Assembly (NCBI RefSeq): GCF_014132355.1
Contig: NZ_BLZO01000044.1
Coordinates: 1-64,000, forward strand
Reading direction: 5' to 3'
From: Okeania sp. KiyG1
Lineage (GTDB): Bacteria > Cyanobacteriota > Cyanobacteriia > Cyanobacteriales > Microcoleaceae
DNA: 64,000 nt
Position numbers and translations under genes: made by a program. Position 1 is the first letter of the stretch. Every line of letters starts with the position of its first letter. Below are positions 38,033 through 46,613 of this stretch, one piece after another. The notes under the pieces are model-generated. The model was not told where the DNA came from, searched no databases, and saw only the letters and a list, made by a program, of their open reading frames with translations.

Positions 38033-38308
38033 TTAGCGAATGGCATTCGCCCTGACTCGATTTAGTTTCTGTGCGTAAGTCCTGATAATATCTAAATCCT
38101 TGTCTACAGGAACGGTAACTTCTTTAATTATTAACCATTTTGGGGGAGTTTTAATCCAATTTTTGACCGCAATAGGCGATCGCTCATCCAATAATTCTTG
38201 TTGCACTATTCGAGGAATTAAAACTTGACCGTACAGTTGAGGTAGCAGTTGAATTTGCCCGATTAGAAGTAAATAACAAATCGGCGAAGTATCCGAAACA
38301 ACTATCAT
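38033..38308 (-). pseudogene. DUF3368 PIN-domain toxin truncated by a MITE
   Basis: 'MIVVSDTSPICYLLLIGQIQ' with the first PIN Asp, 'VLIPRIVQQELLDER' with the Glu, then normal up to 'VPVDKDLDI'. From there the coding DNA is the right end of a CAGGACTTACGCA-type element (38033-38084), giving the unrelated tail 'IRTYAQKLNRVRANAIR'. The last half of the PIN fold, with two catalytic acids, is lost. Its antitoxin gene overlaps by 4 bp and is intact. Confidence 0.85.
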
Positions 38309-38592
38309 AACCTCTTTAACTTTCCCTCTTTTTCTAGTTGTTCGTGGGTTTGGCGATCGGCGAAGAAATCTTCTTCATCGTAGTCTAAATCTACTCCTTT
38401 AAGTTTAAGAAATTTATCAGCTTCTAAAGGGGTTGAAAAACCCAATAATTCTCGTAATTTACCACTACTAATAGAACCTTCGCGATAAGCCTCTACCACA
38501 ATTATTTCTATGAGCTTACGTTCTAAATTTCCCCATTTTTCCTTTAGGAAAGAAGCAAGTTCATCTGGTAAGACAATCTGAATTTGCTGCAT
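38305..38592 (-). CDS. UPF0175 family antitoxin
   Basis: 95 residues: 'IVLPDELASFLKEKWGNLER', 'VEAYREGSISSGKLRELLGF' (helix-turn-helix) and 'EADKFLKLKGVDLDYDEED' are the UPF0175 (PF03683) pattern. These genes regularly precede DUF3368 PIN toxins in cyanobacteria. Here the 4-bp overlap (38305-38308) confirms the pair. Intact while its toxin is truncated. Confidence 0.88.
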   Translation of the reverse strand: MQQIQIVLPDELASFLKEKWGNLERKLIEIIVVEAYREGSISSGKLRELLGFSTPLEADKFLKLKGVDLDYDEEDFFADRQTHEQLEKEGKLKRL

Positions 38593-38629
38593 GAGTATTT
38601 CCTCTGGTTATTAACTAATACAGACATTT

Positions 38630-38944
38630 TTATAGTAACATTTTGAGACGCATCCGTACTAAAAAGGATGAGGGAGAAGCAGCAGATTTTTCCCGTTGTA
38701 CTTGCTCCCACTCCAGACGAATTTCTGCATTAATCTCATCCTCGTGGTCAAAATAATATGCCATTGCTGCATGAGCTTCCGAAAGCATTAAATAAGGATG
38801 TTGGCGACACATTTCATCAACAGACCATCCATAAGCTAAATAATCCATAACAATTTGAGCAACGCGCACCCTGGGTATTCTTTGTAGTCGTGGGGGTTGA
38901 TTTTCCTCTATTTTTATATGAGGATAGTTAACTTTTGCAGTCAT
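38630..38944 (-). CDS. DUF433 family protein
   Basis: 104 residues; 'PRVRVAQIVMDYLAYGWSVD', 'MCRQHPYLMLSEAHAAMAYY' and 'FDHEDEINAEIRLEWEQV' match DUF433 antitoxins. The usual toxin partner (DUF5615) is missing: downstream lies the UPF0175 gene instead. The tail 'PSSFLVRMRLKMLL' is unusual and may come from a change of frame near the end. Orphan antitoxin. Confidence 0.8.
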   Translation of the reverse strand: MTAKVNYPHIKIEENQPPRLQRIPRVRVAQIVMDYLAYGWSVDEMCRQHPYLMLSEAHAAMAYYFDHEDEINAEIRLEWEQVQREKSAASPSSFLVRMRLKMLL

Positions 38945-39024
38945 AGTTTTTGGGGATATTTTATATAGGAGAAATATTTATATGCAATTACACAGATTTA
39001 GCAAACTGTCAGGCGTTCTAAACT

Positions 39025-40122
39025 TTATAATTTAAAGCTAAACTTACTAAATTCCAATTCAGCTGCCCCATACCACCTATATATCTGATTGCGGAAAGTT
39101 TTCCATTTTGTGTAGACGTCTTTAAATGTTTTGTCCTGATCAGCATAGTCTTTATAAATTTCAAAAGCTTTTCTTTCGAATTCATTTAGGATGCTTTTTT
39201 CATAGGAAATCAAGTTAATTTTCTTATTATCATCATTCTCATTCCTTAGTTCTTGTAGTGCTGACTGATTTGAACTATCCTGCTTGGCAATTGTTTTCAG
39301 GCTAGCTTCAAAACAAGCCACTTTGAAGATTTCCTGATACTCGCCTGGTAGTTCATTCCATTTATCCAGGTTTACCAGCACATCATCCGAACTACCTGGC
39401 TCCCACCAACCAGGATAATAGTAGTAAGACGCAGCTTCATTTAAACCTAATTTCTTATCCTCATAAGGTCCACTCCACTTTGCTGCATCAATCTCATTAT
39501 TTTTCATCGCCTTCTGAATATCAACACCCGCTATATCTTTGCGGACTTTTACACCAAACTGCTTCATCACCTCAGCACCTAATCCAGGTATACGCATCCT
39601 TAGTCCTTCCATATCTTTTATATTAATTTGTTTCTTAAACCATCCTCCCATTTGGACACCAGTATAGCTTGCAGGAAAATTAATTATATTAAAGTCAGCA
39701 TATATTTTCTGCATTGCCTCTAGCCCACCCCCCTCAAAGAGCCAAGCATTCTGCTGCTGGATATTTAGGCCAAAAGGGACTCCTGTACCAAAGGCTAGTG
39801 CTGGGTTTTGATCCATATAATAGAAACTACTCGTATGACCACACTCTACTGTTCTATTTTTTACCGCGTTTAATACTTCTAGTGGTTCTACTATCTTTTT
39901 TGCAGGATAGGGCGTAATCACAAATCGCCCATTAGTCATTTTTTCGACGCGCTGACAAACAATTTTTGCAGCTTCATAATAGACTTGTTTTTCATCCCAG
40001 CTAGTCGCCATTCGCCATTTAATATTTGGTTGTGTCTGGTTAATTACATCATGACAAGATACTAGAGCGGTACTACTTGCTATGCCAATTGCACTGTTGT
40101 AAAAAAATTTTCTACGTTTCAT
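39025..40122 (-). CDS. TRAP-type substrate-binding lipoprotein (DctP family)
   Basis: 365 residues. The N-terminus 'MKRRKFFYNSAIGIASSTAL' has a twin-arginine-like motif and then a lipobox ending at Cys (about 23, 'ALVSC'), so export and lipid anchoring outside the inner membrane are expected. The body has DctP signatures 'WRMATSWDEKQVYYEAAKIV', 'MEGLRMRIPGLGAEVMKQFG' (substrate-carboxylate Arg in 'RMRIPG'), 'AAKWSGPYEDKKLGLNEAAS' and 'VLVNLDKWNELPGEYQEIF'. The family binds organic acids for TRAP transporters. No TRAP membrane genes are here; instead it is 20 bp downstream of a WD40/caspase operon, suggesting a receptor role. Intact. Confidence 0.88.
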   Translation of the reverse strand: MKRRKFFYNSAIGIASSTALVSCHDVINQTQPNIKWRMATSWDEKQVYYEAAKIVCQRVEKMTNGRFVITPYPAKKIVEPLEVLNAVKNRTVECGHTSSFYYMDQNPALAFGTGVPFGLNIQQQNAWLFEGGGLEAMQKIYADFNIINFPASYTGVQMGGWFKKQINIKDMEGLRMRIPGLGAEVMKQFGVKVRKDIAGVDIQKAMKNNEIDAAKWSGPYEDKKLGLNEAASYYYYPGWWEPGSSDDVLVNLDKWNELPGEYQEIFKVACFEASLKTIAKQDSSNQSALQELRNENDDNKKINLISYEKSILNEFERKAFEIYKDYADQDKTFKDVYTKWKTFRNQIYRWYGAAELEFSKFSFKL

Positions 40123-40142
40123 AATTTAGTCTTTTCTATGAA

Positions 40143-41210
40143 TTACCTGGTTAGCCAAGCTTTAATACTTTTAGATTGATAACCAAATATAAGGATTTGC
40201 CCATCCTTGTAAAAGGTAAGGGCAATATTCTCTTTTGAATTGTCTGATAAACTATAGGTCTGGAGTGGTTTATTGTTTACTAGATCCCAGACTCGAACAG
40301 TTCCGTCACGACTTCCACTAGCCAATTTTTGTCCGTCTAGGCTAATGTCAAGAGATGTAACAGCTCTTGAATGCCCCTCCAATGAGTCTATTAACTGCCC
40401 GGTTTTGAGATTCCAAAGTTTGATTGTTCCATTATCACTGCCACTAACAAGAAATTCATCATTCTTGAATATAAGATGTGTCACCTCACCTGAATGGCTC
40501 TTCAGAGATAGTTTTTCTTCACCATTTTCCAGGTTCCAAAGTTTAATTGTTCCGTTGCTGCTACTACTAGCAAGAGTTTTTCCATCTGGGCTAATTGTAA
40601 GAAACTTAATATCAGGGTGTTTTTCCCCAAAAGAGATTATTGGTTTCCCAGTTTGTAGATTCCAAAGTCTGATTGTTCCATCATCACTACCACTAGCAAG
40701 AATGTTTCCATCTACTGGGCTAATTGTAAGAGACTCAATCAGAAATGAATGTGCATTTTTAATAGAACGAGGGGATGCTTCTTTTGGTATTTCCCAAATG
40801 TAAATATCATTGCTCAAACCTCCACTAACAAGGATGTTACCATTTAGACTGAACGCAAGAGACCTAGTACTTCCATCCATCTTAAATGGAGGGTTTATTG
40901 TTGGTTCTTCTTTTCTCCAATTCCACAGTTGAATATTCCCATCATTACTTCCAGTAGCAATAATTTGTCCATCTGCACTGATGGCGATGGATTCAATCTG
41001 GCCTGGATTTCCAGTCAATGTTTTTTCTAAAGGAACTTTCTTCCCTAGACTAGGAGTTTCAATAGTGTGGTCAGTAGGACTTGTAGAATCTGATTTTTGC
41101 TGCTCTGGTTGACCTATCAGTTTCGACAACACAAATCCAGATATTACCAAAACAACTATACTAAGGAGCAAAAATAAGATTAATGAGATAGTTTCTCTTC
41201 TTTGGGACAT
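40143..41210 (-). CDS. Membrane-anchored seven-blade WD40 protein
   Basis: 355 residues. One N-terminal membrane helix, 'ISLILFLLLSIVVLVISGFV' (about 8-27), then a short linker and seven WD40 repeats, for example 'GSDDGTIRLWNLQTG', 'SSSNGTIKLWNLENG', 'GSDNGTIKLWNLKTG' and 'GSRDGTVRVWDLVNN'; the first ('GSNDGNIQLWNW') and last ('YQSKSIKAWL') complete the ring. WD40 rings are binding platforms; placement outside the membrane depends on topology, which follows a basic N-terminus inside. It is 18 bp downstream of the caspase gene and 20 bp upstream of the DctP gene. Intact; repeats are diverged, unlike the 123-bp units at the right end of the window. Confidence 0.9.
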   Translation of the reverse strand: MSQRRETISLILFLLLSIVVLVISGFVLSKLIGQPEQQKSDSTSPTDHTIETPSLGKKVPLEKTLTGNPGQIESIAISADGQIIATGSNDGNIQLWNWRKEEPTINPPFKMDGSTRSLAFSLNGNILVSGGLSNDIYIWEIPKEASPRSIKNAHSFLIESLTISPVDGNILASGSDDGTIRLWNLQTGKPIISFGEKHPDIKFLTISPDGKTLASSSSNGTIKLWNLENGEEKLSLKSHSGEVTHLIFKNDEFLVSGSDNGTIKLWNLKTGQLIDSLEGHSRAVTSLDISLDGQKLASGSRDGTVRVWDLVNNKPLQTYSLSDNSKENIALTFYKDGQILIFGYQSKSIKAWLTR

Positions 41211-41228
41211 TCTCTTAACTCCTGGTAT

Positions 41229-42740
41229 TCAACGATTAAATCGAGCAATTAGTAACCAGGAAGCCATTAAAATAGATATCAGCGCTCCACCAATAATAGC
41301 CATTACCATAAGAACTAAGAAAGAATAACTGCTAGAAATTTGATCATCTATAACACTTCGCAATGTCGGAACCAACGAAACCAGACAAAATGTGATAGAA
41401 GCAATCAATGGCAAAACAAATATTTTCATTTTGTAGCGGAATTGAACAAAAATCAAATTCGCTAAGATAACTAACAGCAACAGCCACAACCCAAACCAGG
41501 CATCAATCAAAGTAGCTTCTAGAAGACTAGCTAAAGCGATTGTTAACAAGACTCCTTCAAACCCAGTAAATGCAGACCTGAACAATAATTCTCTGGTAGA
41601 AGAGAAGTTAGTTGGCTGTCTAGAGGGTTGAGTTAGTTGAAGAACATTGTTTCTAAACAGGGTAGTACCCAACCAATTTCTTACTGTTTTTGTTTGTTCC
41701 ATAATTGGATCTGTATCTTCATGCCTAAGTCTCCATTTTTCCCGAAGGTCTTTTAAATTCTTTATTGTTCTTGGAGTCAAAGGATTCTCCTCAGCCATTT
41801 TATCAGCAACAGTCTTTTTATATCTATCTAACTTTTGCTGATAATCTTGGTAAGGCTTTAGAACTTCCTGCCTAATTGCTTTAGCTTCTTCCGGCTTTAG
41901 CTTAAGCTCAATCCGTCTTTCTTCCAAAATGATTTCACTAACTGAGTCAATCTGACCTTCAGACTCTTCAGCATATCTGGAAACTAATTTGCGATACTCT
42001 ATTTTGGGATCGCCGACAGGTGCTTTAGCGATGAAAATTTTGTGCCCGTCCTCCTCTATATCTATTTTTGGTTTCATTTTCATTGTGGTTTCTTCTTGAA
42101 CTTTTTGCTTCGCATACTCATGCAACTCATCAACAGAAATCCAACCGTCCCTATCTTTATCAGCAGCTCCTGTTTCAATACCCTCGACAAGGTAACGGGT
42201 GTATACCGATAGTTCTGATTCCTTGAAATAGGATAATCCGTAGAAACTAGATGATTTAAGAACAACCCGCCCCTTGCAAGTTAGCTGATTCTTGATATCT
42301 ACCACTCCTTTGGGATGTAAATTATAAGCTCCACTATAACAACAGTCAAGAATTATTACTTGTTGCTGAGAGTGACTATCTTTCATAATTTGACTTACTG
42401 TATTAGAATCAACCGCTGTTGATCTGAGGTATTTTTTGCTAGTCTTAGCAGTTGCAAAATAAAGACGACCACCGTCATCTATGAGTCCATGACCAGAAAA
42501 GTAGAACAGTATGAAATCATTCCTTCCCAGACCTGAAAACATTTCTTCAATTGTTCGTGTCATTGATGCGACATCAGGATTGATCATTTTCTTCACATGA
42601 GATGGCTCAAATTCTCCTAGCTGTGGATTAAGTAATACTCGCTCCATGGCCTCGACATCTTTTTTAGCAGCGGGAAGTGGTGATAACAATTCATCCGAGT
42701 CATACTCACTTACTCCGATCAGCAATGCTACTTTAACCAT
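41229..42740 (-). CDS. Caspase-family protease with EF-hand-like loop and membrane helices
   Basis: 503 residues. Residues about 1-220 form a C14 caspase (metacaspase) p20-like domain: 'KVALLIGVSEYDSDELL', His in 'FILFYFSGHGLID' and Cys in 'VIILDCCYSGAY'. About 193-205, 'DKDRDGWISVDEL' is a canonical 12-residue EF-hand loop (D-x-D-x-D-G-x-I-x-x-x-E), pointing to calcium binding. A charged, likely coiled-coil region (about 230-350) follows, then four hydrophobic segments (about 395-500) that would place the protein in the membrane. ATG overlaps the EACC1-like stop by 8 bp. Calcium-activated metacaspases are known; whether this one is calcium-dependent is inferred. Intact. Confidence 0.92.
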   Translation of the reverse strand: MVKVALLIGVSEYDSDELLSPLPAAKKDVEAMERVLLNPQLGEFEPSHVKKMINPDVASMTRTIEEMFSGLGRNDFILFYFSGHGLIDDGGRLYFATAKTSKKYLRSTAVDSNTVSQIMKDSHSQQQVIILDCCYSGAYNLHPKGVVDIKNQLTCKGRVVLKSSSFYGLSYFKESELSVYTRYLVEGIETGAADKDRDGWISVDELHEYAKQKVQEETTMKMKPKIDIEEDGHKIFIAKAPVGDPKIEYRKLVSRYAEESEGQIDSVSEIILEERRIELKLKPEEAKAIRQEVLKPYQDYQQKLDRYKKTVADKMAEENPLTPRTIKNLKDLREKWRLRHEDTDPIMEQTKTVRNWLGTTLFRNNVLQLTQPSRQPTNFSSTRELLFRSAFTGFEGVLLTIALASLLEATLIDAWFGLWLLLLVILANLIFVQFRYKMKIFVLPLIASITFCLVSLVPTLRSVIDDQISSSYSFLVLMVMAIIGGALISILMASWLLIARFNR

Positions 42741-43155
42741 TGTTAATTTCTGATATTGATTTAACCAACTTTTCTACATCTTGTATAGCTGCCGATAAGT
42801 CTTTTTGACTCCCTACTTTCACCTTAATTGATGCTTTTTTATCAATTTTTACTTCAACCTCAGTTGCTTTCCCAGACAGACGCTCCCATAAAAATGTTAT
42901 AAAAGTCTTTATATTTGCTAGATTAATCTCTACATTTAAGATTCCTGGTTCTTGCTCATCACCTTTAGCTCCTTCAGGTAATTTTGAAACAGGTACACGC
43001 GTAACTTCTACTTCTTCCAAGTTATTACGCATTTGTCTCAACAAATTCCGTGTAAAGACTTCTAGTAGTTCTTCATCATCTGGATTATTCGAATCTCTTA
43101 GATTATTAGAATCTCTAAAATCTATTGTGAACTGAAAATTAGATGTGTTAAGCAT
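42733..43155 (-). CDS. EACC1-like effector-associated protein
   Basis: 140 residues with no signal or membrane segment. Core pattern: 'LEEVEVTRVPVSKLPEGAKG', then 'NIKTFITFLWERLSGKATEV' and 'VEVKIDKKASIKVKV', ending in a helix 'DLSAAIQDVEKLVKSI'. This resembles the EACC1 (effector-associated constant component 1) family described in conflict systems of multicellular bacteria and often found beside caspase-like proteases. The assignment rests on pattern and neighbour, without a database search. It is the first gene of the operon and overlaps the caspase start by 8 bp. Intact. Confidence 0.65.
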   Translation of the reverse strand: MLNTSNFQFTIDFRDSNNLRDSNNPDDEELLEVFTRNLLRQMRNNLEEVEVTRVPVSKLPEGAKGDEQEPGILNVEINLANIKTFITFLWERLSGKATEVEVKIDKKASIKVKVGSQKDLSAAIQDVEKLVKSISEINNG

Positions 43156-43674
43156 ATTAACTTTCCAATAATGTGATGTAAGTTAAACAACAATTTATGA
43201 AGCAAATAGAAAACATTGGCCTTTCATCTGGGTAATTACAGGCTCAAAAATTTTCCCTGTAAGTAGGCATTTATGTAACTTTAACAGTATTGTAACCAAC
43301 TTTAACATGATTTTTTTAGTAGGCGCTATATTAGAGTCAGGATTTACACAGAGACTCTACATATAGTGAGGGAAAATACTATTTGCCCCTACAGATGGTG
43401 GTTTAAAAGTCAATTTGTGTAAGTCCTGACTAATAGAAATCTCCAAAAATCAAAAATAAAATCAATTCTCACACAGAAATTATCAGTTCTTTCTCCCTAT
43501 TGCCTACTGCCTACTCCCTCTTTTCTGGAGATGTCTAATATCATAATACCAGTATCTGATTAACATAATTTTTGAGAAACAGCAATACTTTTGATAATTG
43601 GTATTAAACTTGGCTAATATTTCATATTGTATGCTTAAAGTTAATTGAGTTTTATAAAGCAGGAATTAAAGGCA
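43156..43674. repeat. Intergenic with a MITE (43338-43428)
   Basis: The 91-bp element has ends CAGGATTTACACA and TGTGTAAGTCCTG, a variant of the CAGGACTTACGCA family. The 180 bp before it lead up to the EACC1 start and should contain its promoter; I see no certain -10/-35 pair. A short CTACTGCCTACT patch (43501-43520) has no known meaning. Confidence 0.75.
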
Positions 43675-43990
43675 ATGTCATTAATGAGATTATTACAAGA
43701 AAAACGTGGTGAAATTCTCAAGATTGCTGAACAGCATGGGGCTTTTAATTTACGGGTGTTTGGTTCAGTAGCAAGGGGAGAAGTTAACGAAGTCAGAAGT
43801 TAGAAGTCAACCCACCCTAACCCCTCCCTGGAGGGGAAGTCATAAGTGATTTTTGTAACGGGGATTTGAGCTTCGCTCCAAAAGTATTACGCCTTAAAAG
43901 GCGGGGTTTTAGACCCATATTATTTTGATAAAGAAACCAGCGATATTGATTTGTTGATTGATTATGATTTGGAAAAAATCACTTCTTTAC
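43675..43990 (+). pseudogene. MNT-type nucleotidyltransferase antitoxin, interrupted
   Basis: ATG 43675: 'MSLMRLLQEKRGEILKIAEQ' and 'LRVFGSVARGEVNE' (the GSxARGE nucleotidyltransferase motif). A repeat-derived insertion of about 120 bp (43796-43922) with stop codons follows, after which 'FDKETSDIDLLIDYDLEKIT' supplies the D-x-D of the active site. A further repeat cuts the end. The intact family is the MntA-type antitoxin that AMPylates a HEPN toxin; no HEPN gene is present. Dead. Confidence 0.82.
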
Positions 43991-44111
43991 AGAACTACCT
44001 ATGCCAAATAACTAAGAAACCGGGTTTATTACCGTGATTATTGTTGTTCAAACCACGAAATTTCCTTGATAAACTCGGTTTCTATATAAAAAATGCCCTC
44101 AGTATTTCTTT

Positions 44112-44612
44112 ATGCCAGCTAGAGATGCTTACCATAACAACTTAATTAATGCTTTAGTCAAAGATAATTGGAGCATAACTGATGACCCTTACGTTATCAA
44201 GTGGGGTTCCATTTCAGTTATCAGTTATCAGTTATCAGTTATCAGTATCTCTGGCACTCAGCATCGGGATTGAAAGACTAAAGCTGATTTTTTTCATTCC
44301 CTTGAAAGGAGAAACTTTAGACCTTGTTTTTTAGGAAAAATAGCAGTAGAACTGAAAAGTTTTGCAAGTCCTTCCCCAATCAATAACCTAGAAAATGCGG
44401 TTGGTCAGTATATCGTTTACCATGATGTACTCAAAAAAACAAATCCAGAAAGAATCCTCTATTTAGCAGTAGATGTAAAACCTTATAATGGCATATTCAG
44501 CGAACCCATCGGTGAATTAATGCTAGAAAACCAACGCTTAAATTTATTAGTTTTCCACAAATCAGAGGAGATAATTATTAAATGGATACCATCAGTAAAT
44601 ATCAACAAATAA
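44112..44612 (+). pseudogene. XisH family protein, interrupted by repeat
   Basis: 'MPARDAYHNNLINALVKDNW' and 'SITDDPYVIKWGS' match the start of XisH (fdxN-element excision controlling factor). A 120-bp insertion with TTATCAG heptads and a CCTTGAAAGG hairpin (about 44212-44335) then breaks the gene, which resumes 'IAVELKSFASPSPINNLENA', 'VGQYIVYHDVLKKTNPERIL' and 'LNLLVFHKSEEIIIKWIPSV'. The 3' end overlaps the intact XisI gene by about 30 bp, the usual order. Confidence 0.88.
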
Positions 44613-44917
44613 TTGAGAAAATAATCGGCGAATATGCTAAATTGCGATATTCTGATAGCGAAGTAGAAAGAAAAACGGTTTTTGACCGAGAACAAAACCA
44701 TTATCTATTAATGATTGTGGGAGTAGAAGGTCATAAAATGGTTCATGGTTGCATACTTCATCTGGAAATTATAGATGATAAAATTTGGATTCATCGCGAC
44801 GGAATTGAAGATGGTATAGCAGGAGAATTATTAGCAGAAGGGGTTCCTAAAGACAAAATTGTTTTAGGATTTTATACCCCCGAAAAACGTAAGATAACTG
44901 ATTTTGCAGTTTGTTAA
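44582..44917 (+). CDS. XisI family protein
   Basis: 111 residues, 'MDTISKYQQIIEKIIGEYAK', 'VERKTVFDREQNHYLLMIVG', 'VHGCILHLEIIDDKIWIHRD' and 'GVPKDKIVLGFYTPEKRKIT' are the XisI family from end to end. XisI and XisH are required for excision of the fdxN element in heterocystous cyanobacteria; homologs elsewhere are often stand-alone and may be nuclease/partner pairs. Intact, while XisH is broken. Confidence 0.92.
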   Translation: MDTISKYQQIIEKIIGEYAKLRYSDSEVERKTVFDREQNHYLLMIVGVEGHKMVHGCILHLEIIDDKIWIHRDGIEDGIAGELLAEGVPKDKIVLGFYTPEKRKITDFAVC

Positions 44918-45207
44918 TTTGAAGAGCGTTTTCGCTGGTGCAAATTCCGGTAGTAGACTGTTTGATCTTAAATGGTGCAATAGTAGGGGCGGGTTTTAGC
45001 TAGAATTTTAATGCTTACTCTAAGATTTACATAAACCCGCCCTTAGTACGGTGGCTTATATCATTGGGGGCGGGTTTATCTGACTCAATGTGAAAACTCT
45101 TTAACTTAATGGTGAAACCCGCCCCTACAGAGCCTGATTCCCTAATGCAAACTCATTAGTTGTGTCAGTCCACTACAATTTTTGCTGATAACTGATAACT
45201 GAAATTT
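44918..45207. repeat. Intergenic with GGGGCGGGTTT inverted elements
   Basis: About 44983-45046 and 45066-45130 hold GTAGGGGCGGGTTT / AAACCCGCCC inverted words, the same set that recodes the end of holB at 49920-49990. A single TTTGCTGATAACTGATAACT heptad patch precedes the next gene. Confidence 0.75.
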
Positions 45208-45719
45208 ATGATTGCCCAAGAAAAAAAACAACCTAAAACTAATCATTTCCTTACCTTAACTATTCTATGGTTATTCGCAGCAGTGAGCGATCGCTTCTGG
45301 TTTGCTTTTGATAAGTCTGTACCTGCTTGGGATCAAGCTGACTATCTCACGGGTTCCCTGACTTACTGGCGTGCTTTTCAAAATGTGCATCTGTTTTCTG
45401 GGGAATGGTGGCAGCATTTTTGGGAACTTTCGCCGAAGGTTCCGCCGTTGACTTATATTCTTACTGTTCCATTTCAAGTGATTTTTGGTAGGGGTGCTGA
45501 TCAAGCAACTTTAGTACATCTATTTTTTAGTGCTATTTTACTGGCTTCAGTTTATAGTTTAGGCAGCAAATTATTTAATCAAAAAGTTGCTTTTTGGGCA
45601 GCAGTTTTATGTATATTATTTCCGGGTTTATATAGATATCGTTTACAGTATTTACTCGATTATCCTCTCACGGCAATGGTGACTTTAAGTTTCTGTTGTT
45701 TAACGTTTTGGTATTGGGA

Positions 45720-46510
45720 TAGGGAACAGGGAATAGGGAATAGGGAACAGGCAACAGGCAACAGGCAACAGGCAACAGGCAACAGGGAAAATAAAGCGGG
45801 AAAAATTGACAAAGAAAATTTTAATTTTAATTCTGAAACAAAGTCTATTTTCGATAAATTACTGTCAAAAATATCTGCTATAGGGAACAGGGAACAGGCA
45901 ACAGGCAACAGGGAACAGGGAATGGGGAAAATTGACAAGAAAAAATTTAATTTTAATTCTGAAACAACGTCTATTTTCGATAAATTACTGTCAAAAATAT
46001 CTGCTATAGGGAACAGGGAACAGGGAACAGGGAACAGGGAACAGGGAATGGGGAAAATTGACAAGAAAAAATTTAATTTTAATTCTGAAACAACGTCTAT
46101 TTTCGATAAATTACTGTCAAAAATATCTGCTATAGGGAACAGGGAACAGGCAACAGGCAACAGGGAACAGGGAATGGGGAAAATTGACAAGAAAAAATTT
46201 AATTTTAATTCTGAAACAACGTCTATTTTCGATAAATTACTGTCAAAAATATCTGCTATAGGGAACAGGGAACAGGGAACAGGCAACAGGGAACAGGGAA
46301 TGGGGAAAATTGACAAGAAAAATTTAATTTTAATTCTGAAACAACGTCTATTTTCGATAAATTACTGTCAAAAATATCTGCTATAGGGAACAGGGAACAG
46401 GGAACAGGCAACAGGGAACAGGGAATGGGGAAAATTGACAAGAAAAATTTAATTTTAATTCTGAAACAACGTCTATTTTCGATAAATTACTGTCAAAAAT
46501 ATCTGCTGTA
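45720..46510. repeat. 126-bp tandem array within a coding frame
   Basis: GGGAACA/GGCAACA heptads alternate with a non-heptad segment coding 'KIDKKKFNFNSETTSIFDKL'. GGGGAAAATTGACAAG of successive units begins at 45924, 46050, 46176, 46302 and 46427, after an initial diverged unit at about 45799. Spacing is 126 bp (18 x 7 and 42 x 3), so units keep both the heptad phase and the reading frame. The last two units lost one A each in an A-run, which ends the frame near 46386. The minus strand therefore also shows a repetitive Pro/Cys/Ser shadow frame. Confidence 0.95.
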
Positions 46511-46522
46511 GCAAATAATTTA

Positions 46523-46613
46523 CAGGACTTACGCACAGGCACTAAATTCAGTGAGGGCGAATGCCATTCGCCCCTACATATTGCGTTTTCAAGGTTAATT
46601 TGTGTAAGTCGTG
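46523..46613. repeat. MITE with CAGGACTTACGCA left end
   Basis: 91 bp, ends CAGGACTTACGCA and TGTGTAAGTCGTG (one mismatch each), interior with GGGCGAATGCCATTCGCCCC. It lies between the array and the resumption of the glycosyltransferase frame. Confidence 0.9.

Noticed and set aside
45660-46441. Minus-strand Pro/Cys/Ser repeat protein
   Set aside because: It is the complement of the 126-bp array; no ribosome site or family features.
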